A stretch of DNA of 64,000 nt from NCBI GenBank assembly GCA_021209875.1, contig JAGYVD010000001.1, forward strand, positions 806,001 to 870,000, given 5' to 3'. Source of the DNA: Rosellinia necatrix. Taxonomy: Eukaryota; Ascomycota; Sordariomycetes; Xylariales; Xylariaceae. The position numbers and the translations under genes were made by a program. Each line of letters starts with the position of its first letter. Positions within the stretch are counted from its first letter, which is position 1. The notes under the pieces were generated by a model. It made no database searches. It was given only the letters and a program-made list of their open reading frames with translations, and was not told the DNA's origin. Positions 47,780 to 58,879 of the stretch are shown piece by piece.

Positions 47780-49796
47780 AAGCAATCGATACTCAAGTCA
47801 AGACAAGGAGAAGAACAGAACATTGGTCTTTTTACGTGGTGAAGGCCAAGAGGATCAGCCGCACTTTGTGGTTTGATAAAAAGATAAGCGCGACTATCTG
47901 CCTAGGTACCCCAAGGAAATAAATCCCGTCCTTGCTCAGGTGCTTACTGCAAGGCCAGGGTCGAAGTCAAGGGCTCCCACGGCCGTGTCGTTCCTGGTTG
48001 ACGGTGAGTTGGGTGGGGGGGTGCATGTGCGAAATCGGCCAATTCCAGCGAGTAAGAAATCCTTATGTAAACCCGAAGAAAACAAACAGATTAAATCGTG
48101 GATTCGCTCTACGAGGGAACCCTTTATCCTACGCCTTCTCTCCATGAATTGGGAAGGGGAAAAAAAAAAAGAAAACGGGGAGGCGGAAGAGCAATGCCGG
48201 TTCGTGATAACTATGTATTGCAGCCCCCCAAAGCTGCAAGACGACTTAAAAGGCATGACGACGGGGGTGGGACCTCTCTAAAAAAAGGTGTTAGTCGCAC
48301 TTTTGCGGTTACGGCTTTTGGAGCGGACCAGATGCCTCCGTTGCGGCGCTGCGGCGGGCGACCAATCAGCGCCCACGCTCTTTAAACGGCGCTTACTCCG
48401 TCTAGCAACTCCGTCACGAACCAACGGGCGCTAGTTATCTGTCACACGCTCTAGGAGGTTTATCGAAGAGGTGTTTGTTGTCGGACTGCACTTAAACGTC
48501 ATATATCACTCGCCTTTTTTTTTTTATCTCATGCCATTTTCGTATCGCATTTTCGGTTGTGCCAGCTGAACAGATCATCGTCGACTCCACATGATTTCGA
48601 ACTAGGTAATTACCTACGTAAGGTACTTAGGTAGTAGTAGTAGTAGTAGTATTAACGTCTAATAGGTAGTAGTAGTAGTAGTATTAGCGTCTAGGAGGTA
48701 CTTAGGTAGGCAGGTAGGTAGGTAGGTAAGTAACTGTGAATGTATGTCCTGTTATCTCGTTGTTCATTCGGACTTGGCCCAAGCGTCGAGGTTCTGTTCT
48801 ATTACCTACCTACTGTGCTACTAGATAGGCATGTACCGCTCCTGCCTGCACCTCAAATGATTCACACTGATTGTTTTAATAGTCTTCACTTGATGCTCTT
48901 GTCGTATTAGGTACCCAGCTATAATCCCACTCCCGTTAGTATTTTTTAATGGTATTCGATAGGGACAAGCCTTGTTTTTGTTGTCTTGTACAACAATCGC
49001 GTTCTTATTACATTTATGAATATGGCAGTCTTTGTTGATGTTTATATGTAGGGCTTCTTGTACTAGTTGATTATTAATTGAACAAATAGGGCAGTTAGAA
49101 GAAATACCGTGCTATCAATCAATACACCTTCTAGTTGATGACTATGTTATGAAATTGAATGGAATTATAATTCAAAGCTAACGAGGCGTAGTACCCAGAT
49201 AGTAGTTGGAACAAACACAAACTGGTTGAAGATGATGCGTTGTCTTTTGCAAGGTGGGCGTGCGCTTATGTTTATCTGATGTATGTCGAAGATGTACACT
49301 TTCTTCCAAGCATAACGGTGGTATTCTATTCCCCGTCGGAAATCTATATGGAGAATAAAGGGTTAACTACCTGAGTAACACAACCTAAAGGGGACGGGGC
49401 GCCATAGGCTCATAGCCCGCGCAACCGCGATCACGTCGTCTAGTTTTTGTACCGGTATTGGAAGTGGGCACGTATTTTGCCTCTCGATGTGACTCATTTC
49501 CCCTTTCGGTTCTCGGTAGGCAAATAGATAGCAGGAGCGAGAAGGGAGAAACGTCTGGCAGGGCAACCGCCAGGCCTAGTTGGCAGGCACCTGGTGAATG
49601 ACGACACGTACCACGATAACATTCTCCCGTAGGTACCTACCGAAGTACCTAGTAAGTACAGTCATTTCGTCCAAGATGTGTTAGTGGAATGCACATATAC
49701 CGAAAGCCACTTCCAATCTTGAGCACACTTCAAATCGTCCAAACATACACAACCAAAAACGCACAGTCGAACACGCACAGTCGAACACGCACAGCT
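47780..49796. other. 2 kb intergenic region with GTA/GGTA repeats
   Basis: Mostly featureless. Two copies of a 35-base segment (GTA)n + TTAACGTCTAAT/TTAGCGTCTAGG lie at 48627-48698, followed by GGTAGGTA repeats to 48735. A small 14-base direct repeat (ACAGTCGAACACGC) lies at 49762-49795 just before the BTB gene. No gene seen. Confidence 0.6.
48620..48735. repeat. GTA microsatellite duplication and GGTA repeat
   Basis: A TAGGTA(GTA)n stretch followed by TTAACGTCTAA is repeated once with small changes, then runs into GGTAGGTAGGTAAGTAA. It looks like slippage plus a local duplication. Confidence 0.8.
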
Positions 49797-50995
49797 ATGC
49801 CGGACCCAATCACGATCTTAGATCCAAATGGGGATCTTCTAATTTTTGTGATCGACCCCATTGACAGACTCGTGGCCGAAGCAGGGCAGGGAGTAGTAGG
49901 TGGCGTCCAGAATGCTATCAACAATGGCGACAGAAATGTCCAATCTACACAGCCGATCCGCGTGCCTTGCATAGAACTGCAGTTTAAGGGCTCGACGGAA
50001 AAAATGACACAGGCCTGTGGATATTTCAAGCGAATGATGAATGGGCGGTGGCTCCAAGATTCCAAAATTCACAGCGATGGACTACGGCACTGTGGATTTG
50101 AAGAGTTTAACTCACACGCAACAACCATTGTTTTGAATTTGATCCACGGCAATTTCCATCAAGTTCCAAACTCAATCGATTTCGACATGCTGCTCAACGT
50201 TGCCGTTGTCCTGGACTACCTCCAGTGTTCTGAGGATGTCCCGGGCGCTTTTGGTCTTCGATGGATTAACGATCTGGAACATGAAATCCCAGCAGAGTAT
50301 AATACCAAGCTATCGCAATGGATCTGCATCGCGGCGGTATTTCGCCGTAATGACATCTTCAAGCTTTGCACACACCTTGCCATCATCGACACGGAGAGCG
50401 AGATTTCCACCTTATCGCTTCCAATCCTGCCACACATCAGCGGTAAGCAACCAGCTCATTGGAAGATATTTTATGTTCTTTCATTCTGACCATGAGAGCC
50501 CAGGCTGGATTAACGAACGCCGAATACAATGTCTTAATGAGATATTTGCATCCATGTACCAGTGGGTGGACAATTTGAGCTACCAAACCAAATGCAGCCC
50601 CCAATGCGATGCTGGTAAGTAACCCCCCAGCTTCATCATCCACTCAACTTGGCTGTCGGGTCAATTTTGTTCCCCAAATCGTCAGATACTTTTAAACCCT
50701 TGTTTTGTGTTGCCTAAGGTGCTAGTATCTAATTACCTGTTTCAAAGTACGCCTAGGGACATTGATAAAGTATCTAACTCGGTATCTACATGGCTACTCC
50801 GCCCGCCGTCGCCCGAGCGCCCCGTTTCCAGAGTTGAGCATTCGCTTGGTGGATAGTTTATTCAGAGACCTAGAGTGGTTCAGCGAACAGCTCGATCTCC
50901 ATTGCAGATTCGATTGTCTGATCCTCGCTGTGGGAAAAGTGCGGGAAAAGATCTGTGGCCTGGACATTGATCTCGTCGCACATCCTTCATGGTAA
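49797..50995 (+). CDS. BTB/POZ-like domain protein
   Basis: Three exons, 49797-50442, 50504-50614 and 50748-50995, give 334 residues. The start MPDPITILDPNGDLLIFV is the usual opening of a fungal BTB-like family (ILDPDGDVIL type). The BTB-like core continues with IELQFKGSTEKMTQACGYFK, a RMMNGRWLQD segment, NLIHGNFHQVP and NVAVVLDYLQC. The C-terminal part reads WINERRIQCLNEIFASMYQW, then CDAVRLGTLIKYL across the last junction. These proteins are widespread in Pezizomycotina and mostly uncharacterised; BTB domains mediate dimerisation and cullin-3 binding in other proteins. A loop rich in Gly and Gln (residues about 25-50) separates the first strands, longer than in most BTB folds. Function here is unknown. 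Confidence 0.75.
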
Positions 50996-52449
50996 AATCG
51001 CCACCAGCCGCGAATATACTCTGGACTTGTCAAGTAGATAAAGCACATGTCGAGGTACTGGCTACCCTACGGTGTAGCCCCAGAGGCATACTTGTGTATA
51101 TAAGGACTGGAGGCCTCCCACTTTAGATGGCAGGCCCAGGAATCAATGATATTGAGCCCTAGCCCTATACTAAGTTATCTACTTGCGACCCAGCTGCCAC
51201 CCTCCAGTGACTAGATCTTACTCTGGACATTTTCCATACGACGGAACTTCTGATGTAACTCCTACTTCTGTGCTCGTGGTCTCCCTCCCCCTAGAAAGAG
51301 CCGTGTCAGTGACAAGAGTGAGCGACGGTGACTTTTGCATGGCACAGACTGTTTCATTGATAATTATGGGCTGCAAATCAGCTACTCATTTCATTTGGAA
51401 CCTCCCACCCCCCACCCCCAAGTGAAAATCAATATCCCGAATCACTGCGAGATCTTTGGCGATTCACAGCTATCTTTTCGAACAACTTATAACAAGGAAG
51501 TGGGTAGAAAACATCTAGCCTGCACTCTTGCATATGACTCAACCAGCTATAAACAATTGTCCTAATACAAAGATAGATCTTGGCCTCTTTTTTGTCCCGC
51601 GTAGCTACTACCCCCATCTTATTTCGCAGCCCTCTAGACTACCGCCCTGAAAGGTAGGTTTAATAGTCGCAGATTGGAGCATTTTACCGGAATGAGTTAG
51701 CTAGTTTATAAGAATACTATTGGGTACATAGCAAATCTTCGCTTTCTTATTGTCGGGATTCGAATCTTCAGGGCTTGTTTCTTAGTTGGGAGATGTGTAT
51801 CAAGCTCCATCGCTGAAGGAGAACTAATAGCGTCGCGAGGACTCCTGTTTCACGAAATTAGCCGTGATAAAAGAAGATACCGAGATAATTGATCTTAGTT
51901 ATCATCTCTATCTGATTGATGGTCAAGGTTTTGTGCCTATATAGCGTGGGCGATGCGAACGGATTAGACCAAAGTTCCAACCGGTGAAATAAGGGCGACC
52001 GTTGGGATTCCCTGTTCGCGCGGGGTATCATGGTAGCTGTGCTGCCTGGGCTTAGATGCGAGATCCGAATCCTTTACCCTGAAATTTCTATATAAAGGTT
52101 AAAATTACAAGTATGCTCCTTACAGATCTAGGCCCAGGCTCGCCAGCCTGGAAAGGCAATGCCCAGAATTAGAGAGCCTCGTCATCTATACATATCAGCC
52201 GATCGAATACCCACCGCGTCGCGGCCCAGGGAAAAAAGCCCGTCTCTCATTAGCACTGACACGAATTTCGCGGCCCCTTTTAATGGCCATTAGCCCGGAT
52301 CATGGCTTCGTTCGTCTTGGTCGTCACGTATTGATTGCGATAGCTCTTTACGTCCTTGATTTTGACTCATTGCGTAATCCTCTCAAAGAAAATGTTAGAA
52401 ATAGGCCTTGTCTGTCTACGGCTACCAATAAGTAGTTTATAGCCAGACA
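50996..52449. other. Intergenic
   Basis: No gene seen in 1.45 kb. Composition is slightly AT-rich with frequent stops in all frames. Confidence 0.6.
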
Positions 52450-53126
52450 TTAACTGAAAAAAAAAAATGGAGGAGAGGGCTTACTGCGAGCCAACTCGGG
52501 CGCCCACCGTCCTATATACCAAAGTATCATAGCATACCACCCCCTGCTGAGCAGGCCTCCTTTCCTCGTGCCGACGATGTCATCCACGACCAATTCGGCG
52601 AACTTCTCGGCCGAGAGGCCGTCCCTCGGCTGGGCCTCGCTCGCCGCCGGCCCACTTCACGATCATGCCCTTGATGGCCGCGTACCGCGAGGCCGCGGGG
52701 CACGTCGAAGGCGGCGGCGTCGTCGGCGTGGAGGTTGCTGTCGACAGACCCCGGGCAGGAGAGATGGCGACCACGCTGACGCCGAACGGCGGGAGCTCCA
52801 GGCCGCAGCGTCTCGGACGGGGTATTCGGGGCGGCTTTGGACGTGGCGTAACACGGCTGTTGGAGGGAGGGAGAGAGGGAGGGAGGGAAGGGGGATAGGA
52901 AAGCGCCATCTAGACAACGCCGAGATGCGACCCGAGAACGACGGCGGGAACATACAGATCCACGGCGAATTGAGTACAGACGCCGGCGAGCTCACGTTTG
53001 ACGACGCGGCCGCGGGAGGCGATGAGGAGGTCCGCGAAGGCCGCGCTCGGCTAGCGCCAGCACCATCGCGGCCCCGATGCCGCCGGCCGAGCAGCCCGTG
53101 ACCAGGATCGACTTGGGGGAGGACAT
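52450..53126 (-). pseudogene. Decayed short-chain dehydrogenase (AYR1-like)
   Basis: Reading from 53126, the N-terminus is excellent: MSSPKSILVTGCSAGGIGAA, the TGxxxGxG NAD(P)-binding motif of SDR enzymes. After LALAERG coding sense is lost. Further on, YATSKAA (the Tyr-x-x-x-Lys catalytic motif, near 52850) is in one frame, LELPPFGVSVV in another, then SRYAAIKGMIVKWA, and finally GLSAEKFAELVVDDIVG with RKGGLLSRGWYAMI. The order matches 1-acyl-DHAP reductase-like SDRs, but the pieces are in different frames. A stop lies in between (near 52910), and the part between the nucleotide-binding motif and YATSK is about 180 bases too short. GC content is high, unlike its surroundings. It is clearly non-functional unless badly assembled. 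Confidence 0.85.
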
Positions 53127-54827
53127 GAGGGGCGGGTTGGTAGGCGACTTAGCTGCTACGGGTAGGTGAGTGCCCTGATGAAGTAGAGATTGCTGTTCAT
53201 AAGAGATGTTGGTCTGAAAGAGCGTCTGTCGTTGGATTTCACGTTTATAGAAAGTGGAGTATAAAAAGGGGTAAAAAGAGTATATGAATGTTGTATTTTA
53301 TTACAGTATATGATAGAACGCTTTGTTGAGTCAAAGAGGAATATAAGACTTCAAACTTGTTCTGTAATAAATTAAACGCCATAGCTAATACAAGCAATTT
53401 TACGGCCAGTAGCCAACTCGGTGCTTGTTGCTGCCTAGATTGGTTGGATCAGTACTACCCGAGTAGGCGTGGCTGATGGCGTGGCTACGTGGTAGCAAAT
53501 GGACTGGGAGAAGGGGCCGGGAGTAAATATCTCGATAGGTAAGTATATAAGTAGCATTATTTGCCGTTGGGCCTATAAGTTCTTTATGAAATAGTCATTT
53601 GTTATTGTCATAGTTGCTATAAGCACAGGGACAGAATATTTTAATTCAGGCTAACATATTACATCAATTCTAATAATATGCAAACTAGCGCTATTTGGGC
53701 AGCTATCTGCGTGCTGTTTTACCTAAGTGTGCGCTGTGTGTCTAGGTTTTAATGGTAGATTGCATAAATCATATGAGATATTGCATTCAGAATGACATGT
53801 GATGATCCTTGTTTCTGTTGTGAGATTGTCTGCTACGCCATTCAAGTAATGGTGAATTTATGGTTCAATATTCGAGTTCACATTATCGACCCTGCCGTGA
53901 GCGTATCAAACACATTCATGTTAGACATATATACTTCCTGAATAAGCGCGCTCATCATTAGTGCTGATTATACTATTCGATTAAACTTGTGTGAGATGCG
54001 AAAGTAATGCTACAGTCTACTACACTACCGCAGTAGGTACAATGCCTAATGGTGCCAGAAGTATAAGCCGATTGCAAAATCATAATTGCATTTCCAAGTT
54101 ACGAAAACCAGAGTCATTAGCGTGAGACTTCTATGACTCCTCCAGAATACAGTAGTATGTGTACTAGGTAGGTCGTGACGCCGGCGCATGCATAGCAGTA
54201 TGTCAGACTACCATTGTGTTGGCCCAGGGAAATGGCTGCTTTGCGGCCCAAACAGACTCGAGAGGTTTCTTCTCCTTTTGCTCAGATATGACATTGGAAG
54301 TTGCATTTCATGGGGAGTTATACCGGCCGGAAGGCCACCTCTAAAAAACGTTATCCTTGGCTAATTTTCTAACCCCCTATTTTGACAGTACCTTCCATAT
54401 ACTTACCTAGGTGAACCTAACCCTAATAGAAGGGGCAATCAGCTTATGTACTATGAGATTACGGGCACGCGGTTGTGGAAATGCCACTAAATTGCCATGA
54501 TAGGATCTGTACCACGGCCTCTACATTCCTCGTCTTGCCGAGTGTTCATCACTTGTGCTCTCACACAGGAATTGGCCCCGTCAACTTCTTCTCTCTAAAC
54601 CTTCCCCGTTAGTCATTTTAGAAGCCCTAGTTCTGCCGCCGCCAACATGGAGCTTCTTTCCCCCTAGTTATCTCCTGTCCATCCTTGCGGGTGGGTTGCT
54701 AGGTATCGTGGCGCACCCCGGCCCCCTTGTTCACGGAGAGTGGCACCTTCAGGTACCCCAGCCCGTCGCCAACCGCGCCCCGATCTTCCCCTGTGCGGTT
54801 TTGAGTTAGTCTTTCCCGCGGAAGAAT
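53127..54827. other. Intergenic
   Basis: 1.7 kb without a supported gene. Short palindromic ACTAGGTAGGT and CTTACCTAGGTGA words occur at 54160-54175 and 54403-54418. Confidence 0.6.
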
Positions 54828-55079
54828 ATGAAACTGGGGCCATTGATAGATGGCCTTCTGTTTATAAGCCTCGGATATGTGCTTGGGCCCTTCACCAGCA
54901 TTTATGCCTGTCGGGTCTCGAGCTTCCACCGGCTCACGGCCGCGGGCTTCCCTGGGCCTCTAGGTGCACAAAATACCAAGCTATGGCATGTATGGCCTTG
55001 TCTATATTCCAAGAACCACGAGGTGTTAGACCGGTTATACCAGGAATATGGCGACTTTGTGAGAACTGGTGTGTTCTAA
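54828..55079 (+). pseudogene. Cytochrome P450 N-terminal relic
   Basis: Eighty-three codons from ATG 54828. A hydrophobic anchor (LIDGLLFISLGYVLGPF) is followed by GFPGPLGAQNTKLWHVWPCL, and then NHEVLDRLYQEYGDFVRTG. These match the membrane anchor, Pro-rich hinge and first conserved segment of fungal P450s, where the next residues are normally PNEI. The frame ends two codons later. No I-helix, ExxR or haem-binding Cys motif follows within several kilobases. A splice donor is possible at the end (ACTG|GTGTGT), but no continuing exon fits. It is therefore a truncated copy. Confidence 0.75.
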
Positions 55080-55373
55080 TACATGCTATTCCCTGTGCTT
55101 ACCATGTAAAATATGCCCCCAACCTGGCAAAATGATCGTTCATCATAATCCAAGTGCTCCTCGATTACATTGTGGCCTTCCGGTTATGCTTATTCGAAGG
55201 TAAATATTTTTCGTTGTATTCCGCAGGTTTCATTATTGTGTAGATGTGAACACCCTACACAGATAGTCAAGAAAGACATAATAATGCCTCCATTTCGCGA
55301 TCGGCCCAGCTCGCGGTCTGTTGAATCCACCCTGGCTACGAGTAAAACTAACCTGCGTCTCCGAGTCAATAAG
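55080..55373. other. Intergenic
   Basis: Lies between the P450 relic and the rhodopsin-domain gene. Nothing recognisable. Confidence 0.5.
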
Positions 55374-56746
55374 TCAAACTTCGCCGTTCCTTGCTGCCCA
55401 CAAGACGCAGCCCTCGTAATCAATTATAGAATGTGAGTTATCATTCCTCTCGCCGCGAAGTGGGCGCCCGAACGCTCTTGATGCACCAAACGCCTGCCCT
55501 TTGCTGACTCTAACGGAATAGCCCGGCGCCTTATCAAGGGAGCCACCGCCAATGGTATGCCGACTGAAGCCATTCAGCTGTACATCGTTAGGGGTTCGAT
55601 AACTACCACTGCTGGCCTTCCTACAGCCACTACGGAGGCTGTAGTAGTAAGATGTCAGCCGCTGGACAAGGGGCCACACGATCAGCTTCAGGACCGGCTT
55701 AATCGTAGGCATGCAGGCCACGATAATGCCCAGCCAAAGCTCGAGGCCATCGATGAGACCAATCGTTGCTAATTCGTAGACGAAGTCGGGATTGTGCAAG
55801 CTCACGTAGGTAGCCTGGATACGCCATGCCATGGCAGCGGTGGTTCTGGGGTCGGAGAGACCAGCAAGACACATGCGTAGATGGGGATCTCACTTCTTAC
55901 ATCAGGCCGAAACTGAGCATGACTATCACGTAGAATTTGTAGTGTGTCGTCATTTTCAGCATCCAAAGAACCGTTCATGGAAGGATGAAAATGGCAACGT
56001 CGATGGCTAGATTCACGCCGATGGACGCATACAGTTGATATGTCAGGTCGCGGCACCAGCCACCCGGGACTGGTTTCCAGAAGTACGAAACGGGACGGCA
56101 TTGTGTCAAGAACACGACGAAGAAAGCTATGCCGAAGATGATGGTCGCTACAATTATCCCCGTGGACCATTTGAGAAACGTGGGTGTTTTGAAGATACGG
56201 CGATAGAGCCACAAAGCGGAAAGCTTGTTGAGGACGGTTCCCACAAGCCAGCGCAAATTAGCCGCGCCGATCAGCTGCGAGAGGGAAAGGCAGTCAGTCA
56301 ACCATCCTATCCGTAACCGTGAAAACGAAAACGAGAGTGCCGACCTGCTGCATAATGCCTATTCCATACCGATCAAGCTCGGCTGTGTGCTTTCCAAGCC
56401 CATTGTAGATCCCCCAAATCTCAACGCCACTCAGCGCAACAACACTAGCCTACAGAGTAAAATCTCTAGATTAGTATGGCCTATATGGTGGCATCGCAGC
56501 CCGAAATAACCACGGTCATCATCAAGGCCGAGCAATGATAATTTCCTGGGTAATTCAGCATAAGCCATGGCATTCGCCGGGGGTCCTGCGACTCACAAGT
56601 GCGATGAGCACCAACCAGTCATCAATGTATGCCTTTCTGTTCTGTATTCGGGCGGACCATACCCGTAACAAGAGGATGATGGCGCAGAGGGTCGTGAATG
56701 TTACAATCCACCTAAGAAGGGCGATGCCAGCCTCGCCGGCGCTCAT
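55374..56746 (-). pseudogene. Fungal rhodopsin-domain membrane protein with an in-frame stop
   Basis: Four exons, 56746-56597, 56449-56345, 56274-55901 and 55845-55374, total 367 codons in one frame. The seven-helix plan of the fungal rhodopsin-domain family (PF20684, formerly near SAT4) is clear: WSARIQNRKAYIDDWLVLIA, then YNGLGKHTAELDRYGIGIMQ, NKLSALWLYRRIFKTPTFLK, the CRPVSYFW motif, GVNLAIDVAIFILP and IGLIDGLELWLGIIVACMPT. Immediately after FILP comes TGA (55977-55975), and the same frame then continues TVLWMLKMTTHYKFYVIVML. Since both sides are conserved, this is one nonsense change, not an intron. The family has roles in secretion-related and pathogenicity-related signalling in some fungi, but most members are uncharacterised. 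Confidence 0.85.
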
Positions 56747-57627
56747 GATTCGTCATCCACCACAGCTTACGAATTCCCCTCTACTCCTACCCCTGGACGG
56801 GACGACGCATCATTCGCGCCTAAGCGCTACGGGAGACGCCTGGGTGGGCCTCATTAGCCTCGTGAATCCTGACGGCCATTCAAGTCCAGGACCTCAAGAA
56901 CCAGGCGGGCGACCGGCTCAGGAGCCGCTGGACGGTGCCGCTGGCCTTCGGCGACCGGACGAGCCGGGTCGCCCTCGCGCCGTTGGTCCTCCCCCTGGAC
57001 CGTCTTCTGCGCCTACACCCGGTGGCCGCGTAGGCACCGGGCCCCGATCCTCCCGCTGGTCGCCATAGGTGCTGTCATTAGCCTTCGCGTGCTCACCAAA
57101 CGAACTCCGAAGGCCGACTCCAATACGTGGAAGCTATGGTGTCTGAGGGGGATAGGACTGTACTGCCTCCCCCCAGCGAGCCTCATATAACCGAACTTCG
57201 CATCGGGGCTGTTCGGCTGAAACAGCTTTCGCGTTTGTTATGGTTGGTGGTGAAACTATCTCACATGGTAGACCAGAATACGTGCAATCTACCTCTCATT
57301 CAGATTCTTCGTGGTTTTTAAATACTGCCCTGATGTATAAGCATACGGTATAGGTATATACAGTATAGGTATACGGTATAGGTGTACGGTATAGGATTTT
57401 ATTGTCAAAGTTTAGGTCCAGCTTCCTAGACAGTAGATCGAACGGGTTGCACGTCGCAGTTGCTACCACGGTCCTCCATGTTGCGCGACATAAGGGCACA
57501 TGCAACTAACTACTGGTGTGTAAGAAGATTGAAATAGTAGGCGTCTGCACAAGCACTCTCACCATTTATCGTGGTCAACGAACGACCTGAGACATTAACC
57601 CTATAAACACAGCCGCCCGTACAAGAT
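56747..57627. other. Intergenic with a GC-rich island
   Basis: Between 56880 and 57065 the DNA is clearly more GC-rich than its surroundings, like the neighbouring pseudogenes, but I cannot assign a family. At 57344-57394 there is a GGTATAG-based tandem repeat of about 15 bases. No gene is called. Confidence 0.5.
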
Positions 57628-58344
57628 ATGCCGGCCGAGACCAATACCTTTGACGTCGCCATCGTGGGCGGCGGAACGGGCCGGGCTCGTCGTGGCCTCA
57701 CGGCTATCCGAAGACCCTGCGCTCGATGTCCTCGTCCTTGAGGCCGGGCTTGACTTACCGGGGCTGCCAGCACAGCTGACGCAAGCCGTCTTGACCCCGG
57801 CGGCCAATTCCCAGCTACACAAGACACCCGTGGATCGGGACCTCAAGACCGTCCCTCGGATTCCCGGGCACACAGGATACGCTCACAAGCCCAGCCGCCG
57901 GCGGGCTAATGATACCGGACACGGTCGAACCCGGCCATCGGCATACGGAGCTACGCGGCCAACGCATATCTGTCCCCGCAGATCCGCGGGCGCGGCAACC
58001 TGACGGTGCTTACCGGCGTCGAGGTAATCGATACCGCCCCACCCACCTCCTTCTTCGTACATTTTACTTGTTTTAATTTATCTACATGGAATACTAATGC
58101 GTTACTAGATTTATCGAAAACCGCGCCGTGGGAGCCCACCACTACACCGGGTCCTGCTCGATGCTCCCGCGCGGGATGGGCGGCGTCGTCGACCCGCAGC
58201 CGCGAGTTGTACGGGACCGCGAACCTGCGTGTGTGCGATGCCAGCATCATCCCGCCGACGCCACGGTCCAACCCCCAGGCTACAGTATACGGCGTCGCAG
58301 AGCATGGGGCGAAACGTATCAGCAGTAGTCTGTTCTCGAGCTAA
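57628..58344 (+). pseudogene. GMC oxidoreductase pseudogene
   Basis: Recognisable pieces of a glucose-methanol-choline flavoenzyme lie in order on the plus strand but in different frames. The start gives TFDVAIVGGGT, the FAD-binding motif. One extra base in ACGGGCC (near 57680) shifts AGLVVASRLSEDPALDVLVL into another frame. Most of the substrate domain is missing or scrambled. GIRSYAANAYLSPQIRGRGN with NLTVLTGVEV follows near 57940-58025, and finally HHYTGSCSMLPRGMGGVVDP and YGTANLRVCDASIIP, again separated by a one-base shift near 58210. The length is about 720 bases, where about 1.8 kb is normal. It cannot encode an active enzyme. Confidence 0.87.
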
Positions 58345-58879
58345 CTAAGGAGTGTGCTCAACTGATAGATAAATGCTAATTCTTCCCCTTCATAAAGGTA
58401 AGTTACTGTCTAGTAAATGATTATTTTTGAGAAAATATAGAGTACTCCACGTTATCTCTTGTTTTGCTAATGGGATGAGCTTGCTTGTAGGATGTAAACC
58501 GAGAGGCACGTTTGACAAAAAAAAAATTAAAAATAAATAATAAAAATAAAACTAAAAATAAATAATAAAAATAAATATAAATATAAAAAAAGGAGGAGAT
58601 GAAGAAAAGAAGAAGTAAACTGGTATATTTAAAGATTAGGATCCCCTTTCTCGTCGTATCCCAAGTCTATGTTTGGGGTTTCTCACCACGTCGCTATATA
58701 CTGCTTAGCTAAATATAGACCATAAACTCAACCCATAACCCATGGGTGGTGCCGTATGCACTTAGCGGTATTTAATGCAGGGTACCTATGCCACGCTTAG
58801 GGATTTTCGATTGGCGTCACAATATTTAGTACGGGCCCAAAATCACAACCCCCCCCCACCTCTTGATTTGCGAATCGTC
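58345..58879. other. Intergenic with A/T-rich tract
   Basis: A low-complexity AAATAAATAATAAAAATAAA stretch spans 58519-58590. The rest includes the promoter of the AAA ATPase gene. Confidence 0.7.

Noticed and set aside
51720..51800. GGGATTCGAATC word resembling a tRNA T-arm
   Set aside because: The flanking stems do not pair and no anticodon or D-arm can be placed on either strand.
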